Assembly: GCF_900101615.1 (NCBI RefSeq)
Contig: NZ_FMZX01000013.1
Location: forward strand, 46,181 to 110,180
Reading direction: 5' to 3'
DNA: 64,000 bases
DNA from: Belnapia rosea
Lineage (GTDB): Bacteria > Pseudomonadota > Alphaproteobacteria > Acetobacterales > Acetobacteraceae
Shown piece after piece: positions 27,627 to 36,385 of the stretch. The notes under the pieces are model-generated. The model worked only from the letters and a program-made list of their open reading frames with translations, did not search any database and was not told the origin of the DNA. Positions within the stretch are counted from its first letter, which is position 1. Each line of letters starts with the position of its first letter. Made by a program: the position numbers and the translations under genes.

Positions 27627-28982
27627 TCAGCGGGTGCCGCCGAGCAGGCCGAGCTGGCGGTCGACCATCTCGGGCGCGTGGCCCAGGTAGTTGGCCGGGT
27701 CGCAATGGGTGCGGACCGCCTCGATCCCGCCCAGCGCCTCTACGATGACGGGCACCCCAGCCAGCACATCGGCCAGCGGCCGCCGCTCCGTCGCGGCGAT
27801 GCGGCAGGCGTCGTAGACAATGTCATGGGCGTGCTGGCGGCCGAGCTTTGGCGCCGCCGCCATCATCACCGCCTCGGCGACGATGAGGCCGCCGGTGATC
27901 TCGAGATTGGCCCGCATGCGCCCGGCATCGACGATGAGCCCGCTGAGCATGAAGCGCGCCTGGGCCAGCGCGCCGCCGGTCATGATAAAGCTCTCGGGGA
28001 TCGCCACCCATTCGGCATGCCAGGGGCCGGTGGCGCGCTCGAAGTCGTGGATCATGCCGTCGAGCATGAGCGCCACATGCTGCCGCACCGCCTTCGCCGC
28101 CGCCAGCATCAGCTCGGAGGAGATCGGGTTGCGCTTCTGCGGCATGGTCGAGGAGGCGCCGCGCCCCTTCACGAAAGGCTCCGCAACCTCGGCGAATTCG
28201 GTCGCCATCATCAGCATGACGTCGGTGGCGATCTTGCCGAGGCTGCCGGTGACGAGGCCGAGGAAGGCGACGACCTCCGCCAGCCCGTCGCGGGCGACAT
28301 GCCAGGTGGCGGAGGGCTGGCCGAGCCCCAGCACCTGGCAGAAGGCCGCCTGCACGCGGAGCCCGTCCGGCGCGAGGGAGGCGAGCGTGCCCGCGGCGCC
28401 GGCGAGCTGGCCCAGCAGCACGCGCGGCCGCATCTGGTCGAGGCGCTCGATATGCCGCTCGATCATCGAGAGCCAGACGGCGACCTTGTAGCCGAAGGTC
28501 ACCGGCAGCGCCTGTTGCAGATGCGTCCGCCCCGCCATGGGCGTTGTGCGATGCCGCCCGGCGAGATCGGCGAGGATGTCGCGCAGCGCCAGCAGATCGG
28601 TCGAGACCAGGGCCAGCGCGTCGCGTATCTGCAGGATGGTGGCGCTGTCCATGATGTCCTGGGTCGTCGCGCCCCAGTGGACATAGCCGCCGGCAGGCCC
28701 GGCGGCCTCGGCCAACTGGTGCACGATGGGCAGGATCGGGTAGCCGACGATCTCGGTCTCGCGGCGCAGCCGGTCGAAATCGACCGTCATGGCACGCCCC
28801 GCCTCGGCGATGGCGGCGGCGGCCTCGGCGGGGATGACGCCGGTCTCCGCCTGGGCCCGGGCCAGCGCCAGCTCGACCTCGACATAGCGCCCGATCAGCG
28901 CCTCGTCGGCGAAGATGGCCCGCATCGCAGCGGTGCCGAACATGTCCCGGAAGATGAGGGATTCAGTGACTGTGCTCGGCAT
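27627..28982 (-). CDS. Fumarase/aspartase-superfamily lyase (3-carboxy-cis,cis-muconate cycloisomerase-like)
   Basis: A 451-residue enzyme with the superfamily signatures: VHWGATTQD (101-109) and the loop SSTMPQKRNP (277-286) carrying the catalytic serine. It resembles PcaB/adenylosuccinate lyase rather than fumarase, and its C-terminal ADSL_C-like region is present. It performs beta-elimination or cyclo-isomerisation on a dicarboxylate. It is divergent from a GntR gene and upstream of two Bug receptors. No other protocatechuate gene is nearby, so a true PcaB role is doubtful. Confidence 0.85.
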   Translation of the reverse strand: MPSTVTESLIFRDMFGTAAMRAIFADEALIGRYVEVELALARAQAETGVIPAEAAAAIAEAGRAMTVDFDRLRRETEIVGYPILPIVHQLAEAAGPAGGYVHWGATTQDIMDSATILQIRDALALVSTDLLALRDILADLAGRHRTTPMAGRTHLQQALPVTFGYKVAVWLSMIERHIERLDQMRPRVLLGQLAGAAGTLASLAPDGLRVQAAFCQVLGLGQPSATWHVARDGLAEVVAFLGLVTGSLGKIATDVMLMMATEFAEVAEPFVKGRGASSTMPQKRNPISSELMLAAAKAVRQHVALMLDGMIHDFERATGPWHAEWVAIPESFIMTGGALAQARFMLSGLIVDAGRMRANLEITGGLIVAEAVMMAAAPKLGRQHAHDIVYDACRIAATERRPLADVLAGVPVIVEALGGIEAVRTHCDPANYLGHAPEMVDRQLGLLGGTR

Positions 28983-29024
28983 CGATCCTGGTCCCGCCCT
29001 GGCGAAGGCGCATCATCCGCCCCC

Positions 29025-29080
29025 TTAGGTACGGACTTAAAGCCAGACCCGGACTTCCTGTCAATGTTAGGTACGGACCT
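29025..29080. promoter_or_regulatory. Tandem operator-like repeats of the GntR/lyase intergenic region
   Basis: The sequence TTAGGTACGGAC occurs twice, at 29025-29036 and 29067-29078, 42 bases apart (four helical turns). In each case it continues into a partly inverted half: AGGT-ACGG-ACCT in the second copy, and TTAGGT-ACGG-ACTTAA in the first with one mismatch. Such spacing and symmetry fit two dimers of the divergent GntR regulator binding on the same face. This region must also hold the promoters of both genes. Confidence 0.55.
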
Positions 29081-29145
29081 GTCGCCTATGACAACCATTG
29101 CCGTCCGACTAGGATAGCACGGACCATCAGGGGAGAGGGCGGGCA

Positions 29146-29895
29146 TTGCCGACGCGTTGGTCCATCGTGGCGAAGTTGCTGACACAACGGATCGCCGAGG
29201 GTGCCTACCCGGTCGGGGCCGTGATGCCGAGCGAGGTGGAACTGGCCGGGCATTTCGGCGTGAGCCGCTCGACCGTCCGGGCAGCGCTCGATGCCCTGCA
29301 ACGCGCGGGCATGATTTCGCGGCGGCGCAACGCCGGCACGCGCGTCGAATCGTCGCGTCCGCTGCGGGGGCCCGAGAGCTACAACCAGACCCTCGCCACG
29401 GTCGAGGATGTCGCCCAGTACGGTGCCGAGACCGAACGGCGGGTCCAGCAGGTCGACAGCGAGGTCGTGGACGACACGCTCGCCGCGCTGCTCGGCTGCC
29501 CGTCAGGCCAGACCTGGCTTCGGGTGTCTAGCCTGCGCTGCCCACGGGGCGAGGCGGCCACGCCGCTCTGCTGGACGGATGTCTATGTCGCGCCGACCTT
29601 CGCCCCCTTGGTGCGGGAGAAGATCGCGGACTATCCGGGCCTCGTCAGCACCCTGATCGAGGAATTCGCCGGCCACCGCACGGCCGAGATCCGGCAGAGG
29701 ATCACCGCGATCGGCGTGCCGCGGCGGCTGGCGGCCGCGCTGCGCGCCAGGCCGGGGGCGAGCGCGCTCGAGATCACGCGGACCTATCTCGATGCCAAGG
29801 GAAAGCGCTTCCTGCTCAGCCGGAGCATCCACCCGGCCGACCGCTTCGTCTATGAAAGCCGGCTGCGACGGCAGCCGGCCTCGGGCGGCGTCTGA
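29146..29895 (+). CDS. GntR-family (HutC/UTRA type) transcriptional regulator
   Basis: A 249-residue regulator. The winged helix-turn-helix (residues 1-70, GAVMPSEVELAGHFGVSRST, then LQRAGMISRRRNAGTRV) is followed by a UTRA ligand domain (about 90-240) with SLRCPRGEAATPLCWTDVYV. The start is TTG 29146 with GGGGAGAGG upstream; no ATG lies in the right place. It is divergent from the lyase and Bug-receptor genes and probably represses them until their substrate binds the UTRA domain. It converges with lptD, only 3 bases apart. Confidence 0.9.
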   Translation: MPTRWSIVAKLLTQRIAEGAYPVGAVMPSEVELAGHFGVSRSTVRAALDALQRAGMISRRRNAGTRVESSRPLRGPESYNQTLATVEDVAQYGAETERRVQQVDSEVVDDTLAALLGCPSGQTWLRVSSLRCPRGEAATPLCWTDVYVAPTFAPLVREKIADYPGLVSTLIEEFAGHRTAEIRQRITAIGVPRRLAAALRARPGASALEITRTYLDAKGKRFLLSRSIHPADRFVYESRLRRQPASGGV

Positions 29896-29898
29896 CGG

Positions 29899-32244
29899 TC
29901 AGATCGCGCGGAAGAAGTACTCGCCGAGCGTCTTGAAGCCGAGGCGGAACAGCACGACGGTGTTCGCCGCGTAGAGGGACTGGGTCGTCGGGTCCTCGGC
30001 GAAGCGCTTGATGAAGCGCCCCTCGATGATGAAGCACTCATCCTCGTAGCCGGCCGAGCCCTGCACCAGCACGGCCCGGCCAAGGCCGAGATCGTACTTC
30101 CCGGTCGCCGAGACCCGCCAGTACTGCCCGATCCGGGCGCTGAAGCCGAGGCCCACCTCCTCGCGCGAGCGACTGGGCAACAGATAGGGCAGCGGCGGCG
30201 AGTAGAGGTAGCCGGCCGAGAGCGTCACCCGTCCGAGGCCGAGATTGGCGATGGTGTCGATCATGCGCCGGTCGGTGATGTTCTCGCCATCCAGGCGGAT
30301 GCGGCCGACCGTGTCGAACCAGGTGGTGGGCGCGACGCGCAGCCGGGCGACATAATCCGAGGCGCGGCGGTCGAGGCCGGAGCCGGCATAGGGGCTCGAG
30401 ATCTGGTCATCGAGCCGGAAGGAGCGGCCGATCAGCCCCTCCACCTGGCCGCCATTGGGGAAGTCCCAGGCGGCGCGGAGCGCGGCGTCGACGCGGGTGC
30501 CGCCTTCCTGGCGGTCCCGCCCGGTGTAGCGGTTGAGCGAGAAGAGGTTGGCATCGGTGAATTCGAAATCGATGCTGTCCTCGTTCGGCACCTTGTATTG
30601 CGGTCCGACCCGCGGGCCGGTGACGAACTGGACATGCGGCTCGATGGTCTGGCTGCCATAGCGGCCGGCCGAGCGGACGAAGGGCATCCGCCAGTCGATC
30701 GCGGCGCGGATGTTGCCGAGCGCCTGGCTGCCATTGGCCGCCGGCAGGAAGGTCGGCGGCTCCTGCAGCCCCTGGGCACGGTAGGCCAGCGCATCGCCCT
30801 GCACCTTGAACGTCCACAGCCCGCCGAAGCGGTCCGTCTCCGGCCGTTGCCAGGAGACGCGGCTCGACAGGCGCTGGGTCGAGCTGCCGATATCGCGGCT
30901 GATGCCGAGCAGCCCGGCATCCATGGTCAGGAAGCCGCCGAGATACTTGCCGCGAGGTGCATGCTCGACCACGGCATTCGGCAGTACGTAGGGGATCTGC
31001 CGCGTGTCGTCGATGCTGCGCAGGCCCTGATAGGCACGGCCATCGATCCGGGCATAGGTCTCGGTGCCCCACAGGCCCTCGACGAAGGCCTGGCTGGTCA
31101 GCACCCGGCGATATTCGTAGCGGAAAGTCCGGAGATACTGCTCGCTGCTGGCACGGTTCAGGTCGAAGCCGGCGCGCCAGTTCTCGTCGATGGTGAAGCG
31201 GCCTTTCAGAAAGATGTGGCCCGCCAGCTCCTCCTTTCCGCCGGTGTCGGTGCCGTTCAGCCCGCCGATCGAGGCGCTGCCGGTGATCTCGCCGAAATTG
31301 AACAGCTTGCGGTATTCGAGGCCGAGATTCGGATATTGCCGCGTCGAGAGGATGGGGATGACGGTGAGGTCCGAAGTGTCGTCGATCGCCCAGAAATAGG
31401 GGGTTTCGGCGAAGGCGCCGAGGAAGCGGGTATAGCCGAGGGTCGGGAAGAGGAAGCCCGAGGCACGCGGCGCACTCGGATCCGGATGCGAGAGATAGGG
31501 CGTGTAGAGCACCGGCCAGCCACCGAGGCGGACTGTCGCGTCGCGGTAGGTGATGCGCTGCTCGTTCTTGTCCTGGGTGGCGCGGCGCGCCTCCACCTGC
31601 CAGAGCGGCGGGGCGGTCGGGTCGTCGGCGCAGAGGTCGCAGGAGGAGTAGACGACGCGCGCCAGCTCGTTGATCGTCCCGCCGGTGCGGCGGGCGCCAT
31701 TGGCCGCCATCCTCCCATTCGCCGCCAGCAGCGCGCGGACGCCTTCCAGCACGCCGTCGCGGAAGCGGTCCTTCAGCTCCGCCTCGTCGGCGAACAGAAC
31801 CTGCCCGTCCGGCTCCAGCAGCTGGACATTGCCGCGCGCGGTGGCGACGCCGGTGTTGCGGTCATAGGTGAACTCGTCGGCGCGCAGCAGCCGCTCGCCC
31901 TGCCAGGCCTCGACCCGGCCGCGGGCGATGACCAGGCCCCGGCCGCGGTCGTACTCGACCTCCTCCGCCGTGAAGGTAACCGGCGCGTTGCGGTCGACCG
32001 GCGCGCTGCCGCCGGCAATGCCGCCGAAGGGCTGGACGGAGGGCGAGGCCGCTCCGATCGGCCGGCCTGCCCCCGGCATCGTCGGCGGCCGGGACGGGTT
32101 GACCTCCATCGGCGTCAGGCTCGGTTGCTCGAGCTGCGCCAGGGCCTGTCCGGCCGGCATCAGCGCAAGGGCCAGGGTGCCGCCGAGGACCAGGAGGCGG
32201 TTCCCGGCGGGGCGCAGCCAGGGGCGCACGGGGCGAGGGCTCAT
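29899..32244 (-). CDS. lptD: LPS-assembly protein LptD
   Basis: A 781-residue outer membrane beta-barrel that inserts lipopolysaccharide into the outer leaflet. A signal peptide (to about 36, ALAQ) is followed by the periplasmic OstA/jellyroll domain (VTFTAEEVEYDRGRGLVIARG) and a long C-terminal barrel. The cysteines appear in SSCDLCADD and YEDECFIIEG, the latter being the family end motif (E-C-F...FIKRF). It is the last gene of lptF-lptG-lptD; its ATG overlaps the lptG stop. Confidence 0.94.
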   Translation of the reverse strand: MSPRPVRPWLRPAGNRLLVLGGTLALALMPAGQALAQLEQPSLTPMEVNPSRPPTMPGAGRPIGAASPSVQPFGGIAGGSAPVDRNAPVTFTAEEVEYDRGRGLVIARGRVEAWQGERLLRADEFTYDRNTGVATARGNVQLLEPDGQVLFADEAELKDRFRDGVLEGVRALLAANGRMAANGARRTGGTINELARVVYSSCDLCADDPTAPPLWQVEARRATQDKNEQRITYRDATVRLGGWPVLYTPYLSHPDPSAPRASGFLFPTLGYTRFLGAFAETPYFWAIDDTSDLTVIPILSTRQYPNLGLEYRKLFNFGEITGSASIGGLNGTDTGGKEELAGHIFLKGRFTIDENWRAGFDLNRASSEQYLRTFRYEYRRVLTSQAFVEGLWGTETYARIDGRAYQGLRSIDDTRQIPYVLPNAVVEHAPRGKYLGGFLTMDAGLLGISRDIGSSTQRLSSRVSWQRPETDRFGGLWTFKVQGDALAYRAQGLQEPPTFLPAANGSQALGNIRAAIDWRMPFVRSAGRYGSQTIEPHVQFVTGPRVGPQYKVPNEDSIDFEFTDANLFSLNRYTGRDRQEGGTRVDAALRAAWDFPNGGQVEGLIGRSFRLDDQISSPYAGSGLDRRASDYVARLRVAPTTWFDTVGRIRLDGENITDRRMIDTIANLGLGRVTLSAGYLYSPPLPYLLPSRSREEVGLGFSARIGQYWRVSATGKYDLGLGRAVLVQGSAGYEDECFIIEGRFIKRFAEDPTTQSLYAANTVVLFRLGFKTLGEYFFRAI

Positions 32245-33368
32245 CCATCCTCCAGATGCAGCAGCAGGGCGAGCGCCAGCAGCAGCCCGGCCATGGTGGG
32301 CGCCCAGGCGGCCAGATAGACCGGCAGCGTCCCGGCTTCGCCGAATTCATTGGCGATCTTGTCGAGCACGAAGAGCATGAAGCCGGCCGCGACGCCGGCG
32401 CCGATCATCTGCGCCACGCCGCCACGGCGGGAGGACCGCATGGAGAAGCCGGCGGCGAGCAATGCCATGGCGGCCGCCAGCAGCGGCAGGGAGAGCAGGC
32501 TCTGCAGATGCAGCCGATGGCGCACCGCGGAGAAGCCGGCCGCCTCCAGCACGGCGATGAAGCCCGGCAGCGCCCAGACCGAGAGCGTATCCGGCGAGGC
32601 GAAGCTGTTCTCGATGCGGTCGGGCGTCAGCTCGGTCGGGAAGGCGAGGTCCCGCTTCGGGCCGGCATTGTGGTCGGCATTGAAGGCTATTGCATCCTCG
32701 AGCACCCAGCGGCCCGGCAGCAGCCGCGCCCGGGGCGCCTCGATGCGGGCGAGCGGCCGGTCACTGGCCGAAAGGCGCCAGAGGGAGACATCGGTCATGG
32801 CGAAGCCCCCCCCTGCCCTCGCCGCCTCGCGGTCGGAGAGCGGCCGGCCGGACAGGATGGCAACGCCCTGCTCCTCGAGCCCCCGATCGGCCTGGCGCAG
32901 CCAGAGCCGTCCTCCGGCCAGCGCGGTGATCCCCGCGCTGGCCCGGAGATAGGCGTAGTCCAGCCGTTCGGCCCGCGCCAGCAATACCGAGGAGAGCGGC
33001 GAGACGGCCGCAGTGCCGATCACCCCGAACAGCAGGGCCACCGTCACCGGACCGGACAGGAAGCCCCAGGCCGAGATGCCGGCGGCCCGCGCCACCACCA
33101 GCTCCGAGGAGCGGGTCAGCCGCCAGAAGGCCAGCAACCCGCCGAGCAGGATGGCGAAAGGCAGGATCTGCAGCGCCACGAAGGGCAGCCGCAGGCCGGC
33201 AATGGTCGCCACCAGGGTGAAGCCGGCATCCGGGCGGGTGGCGGCGCGGCGCAGCAGCTCGATGAAGTCGAAGAGGGAGACAAGAAGCGTCAGCCCGGCC
33301 AGCATGGCCAGCGTGGCGCCGAGGAAGCGCCGGGCGACGTAGCGGGTCATGGTCGCCGCGAAGATCAT
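32241..33368 (-). CDS. lptG: LPS export ABC transporter permease LptG
   Basis: A 375-residue inner membrane permease of the LptF/LptG family. It has an N-terminal trio and a C-terminal trio of transmembrane helices around a periplasmic beta-jellyroll (about 140-265). The start TRYVARRFLGATLAMLAGLTLLV and the cytoplasmic SSELVVARAAGISAW coupling segment are diagnostic. ATGA overlaps join it to lptF in front and to lptD behind. LptB and LptC/A are not in the window. Confidence 0.92.
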   Translation of the reverse strand: MIFAATMTRYVARRFLGATLAMLAGLTLLVSLFDFIELLRRAATRPDAGFTLVATIAGLRLPFVALQILPFAILLGGLLAFWRLTRSSELVVARAAGISAWGFLSGPVTVALLFGVIGTAAVSPLSSVLLARAERLDYAYLRASAGITALAGGRLWLRQADRGLEEQGVAILSGRPLSDREAARAGGGFAMTDVSLWRLSASDRPLARIEAPRARLLPGRWVLEDAIAFNADHNAGPKRDLAFPTELTPDRIENSFASPDTLSVWALPGFIAVLEAAGFSAVRHRLHLQSLLSLPLLAAAMALLAAGFSMRSSRRGGVAQMIGAGVAAGFMLFVLDKIANEFGEAGTLPVYLAAWAPTMAGLLLALALLLHLEDG

Positions 33369-34534
33369 GGCGCGGCGGTCCGGGTGCGGCGGGTGAACCA
33401 GCCCTGGGGCCAGCCCGGGGCGCCGGAGAGGATCCAGGCCGCGACCAACCCCGGCAGCAGCGCATTCAGCCAGACCAGCGGGATGAGCCGTGGGCTCCGC
33501 GCCGCGAGATTGCCGACCGTCAGGCCGATCGCAAGCAGCACCACCACCACGGCGATGCCGGTGAAGAGGCGGAGGCTGCCGCCATGCCTGCGGAACTGCC
33601 CGGTCAGCGCCGTCGCCAGGGCGACCAGGGCGTAGCCGATCGCGCTCAGCGGCCGGGTGAGGCGCTGATGGGCCTCGGCGACGAAGCGCTTGAGGTCCCG
33701 GTCGGGGATGCGCTCGGCGGGGTCGGGATGCAGCAATTCCTGGAGGTTGCGCTCCTGCGCATTGCGGTAGCGGCTGTCGGCCTCACCCCGGCTGGCGCGG
33801 GCGAGGTCGATGCTGTTCTCGCTGAAGGACAGCACCGAGAGGCGGGATTGCGGCGCCGTCCCGGGCAGGGAGCCGGGCGGCGGCGAGACCTTCTCGACCT
33901 GCTGGCGCTGGCCGTTCTCGAGGGTGACGCGGGGACCGTTGGGACCGGACGCGATGCGGCCGGCCTCGGCCAGGATGGTGACGGGTGCGCCCGCCTCCCG
34001 CGCGTCATGCACCAGGATGCCGCGCAGCGTACCGTCCGGGTCGCGGTAGCGGGCATAGACGGTGAGATCGTCGCCCACCGAACTGAACACGCCCTCCTGC
34101 ACCAGGATGGCTGCCAGCTCGTTGCGGATCTCGTATTGCCAGGCGCGGAAGGCCGCCTGGGTGGTAGGCACCACCCAGAGCTCCAGGATGTAGCAGGTCG
34201 CCATCGCCAGGGTGGCCAGGGCCAGGACGGGCCGGGCCAGCTGCCATTGCGACAGGCCGGCCGCCCGCATCACGACCAGCTCCCGGTCCGAGGCGAGCCG
34301 GACATAAACGAAGAGCGAGACCACGAAGGTGGTGATGGGCAGGATGACGGCGAAGAAGCTTGGCAGCAGCAGGCCGGTCAGCTCGATGAAGACGCTGAAG
34401 GAAAGGCCGCGGTCGAGCACCAGCTCGATGAAGCGCAGCGACTGGGTCAGCCAGACAAGCGCCGCCAGGCCGATGGTGACGGCGAGGAGCGCGACGGCCA
34501 GCTGGCGGAAGATATAATGGTCGAGGCGGCTCAT
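33365..34534 (-). CDS. lptF: LPS export ABC transporter permease LptF
   Basis: A 389-residue inner membrane permease. MSRLDHYIFRQLAVALLAV and the coupling segment SDRELVVMRAAGLSQWQLA are typical of LptF. The periplasmic jellyroll spans about 130-280, and further membrane helices follow. It is the first gene of lptF-G-D, with coupled stop/start codons. The usual downstream partners surA, pdxA and rsmA are absent, since lptD is followed by a convergent gene. Confidence 0.92.
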   Translation of the reverse strand: MSRLDHYIFRQLAVALLAVTIGLAALVWLTQSLRFIELVLDRGLSFSVFIELTGLLLPSFFAVILPITTFVVSLFVYVRLASDRELVVMRAAGLSQWQLARPVLALATLAMATCYILELWVVPTTQAAFRAWQYEIRNELAAILVQEGVFSSVGDDLTVYARYRDPDGTLRGILVHDAREAGAPVTILAEAGRIASGPNGPRVTLENGQRQQVEKVSPPPGSLPGTAPQSRLSVLSFSENSIDLARASRGEADSRYRNAQERNLQELLHPDPAERIPDRDLKRFVAEAHQRLTRPLSAIGYALVALATALTGQFRRHGGSLRLFTGIAVVVVLLAIGLTVGNLAARSPRLIPLVWLNALLPGLVAAWILSGAPGWPQGWFTRRTRTAAP

Positions 34535-34646
34535 TACGACTCAAGCGGGTGCGGGCGGGCACCCTAGACCAGGATCGCCCCGACTGTCGCCAGGGCGATC
34601 GTGGTGGCGATCGCGGCCCTGTTTCGTTCCGGTCCGGGTGTGCCCT

Positions 34647-36071
34647 TCAGGGCAACACCTTGCCCGGATTCATCAGCCCCTGCGGGTCGATCGCACGCTT
34701 GATGCGCTGCATCACCGCGAGTTCTGGCCCGCCGCGCCAGCCCTCCATCATGTCCGTCTTCAGCCGGCCGATGCCGTGCTCGGCGCTGAAGCTGCCGCCG
34801 AGGTCACGCACGATCTCGTTCACCGTCTCCATGATGTCGTGGCTGCGGGCGAGGAAGGCGGCCGGATCCATCCCCTCCGGCTGCTGCAGGTTCATATGGA
34901 TGTTGCCGTCGCCCATATGGCCGAAGGGCACCGGCCGCACGCCGGGGATCAGTCGGCGACAGGCCTCGGAGGCGCGGCGGATCAGCTCCGGGGTTCTGGA
35001 GACCGGCACGGAGACGTCGTTCTTCACCGAGGCACCTTCGCGCTTCTGCGCCTCCGGATGCTCCTCGCGGATGCGCCAGATGGCGGCGCGCTGGGCCTCG
35101 CTCTCGCCGATGGCGGCATCCAGGACCTCGCCGGCCTCCAGCGCCTCCTCCAGCACCGCCTCGAGCAGCGGGCGGAGTCCGGCATCGGGGCGGGTGGAGG
35201 CGAGATCGACCAGGACGTAATGCTCGGCCGGTGTCGAGAGGGGCACGCTGCCGCCCTCGATCAGGCGCGCATAGAAGCCGACGCCGGTGCCCGACATGTA
35301 TTCGAAGGCCCGGACCGCCGTCTCGTCTCGGTCGCGGAAGCGGCGGAAGAGCGCCAGCGCCGTCTCCTCGTCCCGCATCGCGCAGAGCGCGACCTCGCTT
35401 TCCTTCGGCCGGGCATAGAGGCGCAGCACGGCGGCGGTGATGAAGCCGAGTGTGCCCTCCGCACCCACGAAGAGATGGCGCAGCGCATAGCCGGTATTGT
35501 CCTTCCGGAGGCGGCGGAGGCCATTCCAGATCTGGCCATCCGGCAGCACCACCTCGAGGCCCAGCATCAACTCCCGTGCATTGCCATAGCGGACGGTGGT
35601 GTTGCCGCCGGCATTGGTCGAGAGCACGCCGCCGATGGTTGCCGTGCCCTCGGCACCAAGCGAGAGCGGGAAGAGGCAGCCCGCCTCGGCCGCCACATCC
35701 TGCGCCGCCTTCAGCACCACGCCCGCCTCCGCCGTCATGGTCATGTCGAGCGGGTCGATGTCGCGGACGCGGTTCAGCCGGGCAAGCGAGACGACGACCT
35801 GCCGCCCGCCTTCATCCGGGACGCCGCCGCCGACCATCGAGGTATTGCCGCCCTGTGGCACCAGCGGCACGCCGGCGGCGGCGCAGAGCTTCACCGCCTC
35901 GGCGAGTTCCGCGGTATTCGCCGGACGCAGCACGCAGGGGGTGCGACCGCGATAGAGCAGGCGCCAGTCCGCCAGATGCGGTTCCAGGTCGGCCGGGTCG
36001 GTGAGGATGCCGCGCGGCCCGAGCAGGGCCGAGAGGCGGTCGAGCAGCGGGAGGGGTTGGTCGTCGGGCAT
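34647..36071 (-). CDS. FAD-binding D-2-hydroxyacid dehydrogenase (glycolate oxidase / D-2-hydroxyglutarate dehydrogenase type)
   Basis: A 474-residue flavoprotein. The PP-loop FAD domain shows VPLVPQGGNTSMVGGGVPDEG and GGVLSTNAGGNTTVRYGNARELMLGLE; the C-terminal FAD-oxidase domain shows PFGHMGDGNIHMNLQQPEG and EHGIGRLKTDMM. It oxidises D-2-hydroxy acids such as D-lactate, glycolate or D-2-hydroxyglutarate; which one cannot be told. ATG 36071 is preferred to an upstream start because the domain begins there. It is not coupled to the lpt genes. Confidence 0.88.
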   Translation of the reverse strand: MPDDQPLPLLDRLSALLGPRGILTDPADLEPHLADWRLLYRGRTPCVLRPANTAELAEAVKLCAAAGVPLVPQGGNTSMVGGGVPDEGGRQVVVSLARLNRVRDIDPLDMTMTAEAGVVLKAAQDVAAEAGCLFPLSLGAEGTATIGGVLSTNAGGNTTVRYGNARELMLGLEVVLPDGQIWNGLRRLRKDNTGYALRHLFVGAEGTLGFITAAVLRLYARPKESEVALCAMRDEETALALFRRFRDRDETAVRAFEYMSGTGVGFYARLIEGGSVPLSTPAEHYVLVDLASTRPDAGLRPLLEAVLEEALEAGEVLDAAIGESEAQRAAIWRIREEHPEAQKREGASVKNDVSVPVSRTPELIRRASEACRRLIPGVRPVPFGHMGDGNIHMNLQQPEGMDPAAFLARSHDIMETVNEIVRDLGGSFSAEHGIGRLKTDMMEGWRGGPELAVMQRIKRAIDPQGLMNPGKVLP

Positions 36072-36205
36072 GGCGGGAAAGTCGTGCCGAAGGGCCTCCG
36101 GGTCAATCGCCGCGCGCGCTCCGCTCTGTCGGCTTCGTGCCGTGTGAGGAGGGTCATCGCCCAAAGAGCGAATATTGTATTTAAAACTCACCCTCAAGGA
36201 GAGAA

Positions 36206-36376
36206 ATGGATGTCGCAGCCAACACCATCCATGCGGGCGCCGGTGGCGACCTGCTCCAAGGAGCCGAGATCTTCATCCCGCTCTTTGCCCTGCCGGGGGC
36301 GCCCGGCATGGGCAATGCCGCCATCATCCTGAGCGGCGTGCATCACCTGCACGCCACCGACTTCATCCTGGGGTGA
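36206..36376 (+). CDS. 56-residue RTX-tail-like ORF
   Basis: Starting at ATG 36206 with AAGGAGAGA just upstream, this short frame reads NTIHAGAGGDLLQGAE (an RTX-like nonapeptide) and ends LSGVHHLHATDFILG-stop, close to the tail of the remnant at 25202 (TYQLTAADFILA). AT-rich bases (ATATTGTATTTAAA) lie ahead and could be the promoter. It may be the last exportable fragment of a lost RTX protein, or a real small type I substrate. No partner exporter is nearby. Product size is far below usual RTX proteins. Confidence 0.5.
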   Translation: MDVAANTIHAGAGGDLLQGAEIFIPLFALPGAPGMGNAAIILSGVHHLHATDFILG

Positions 36377-36385
36377 CGGCGCCCT

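Noticed and set aside
34535-34646. Short minus-strand frame in front of lptF
   Set aside because: The stretch lacks a ribosome binding site and conserved features; it is better read as the lptF promoter region.
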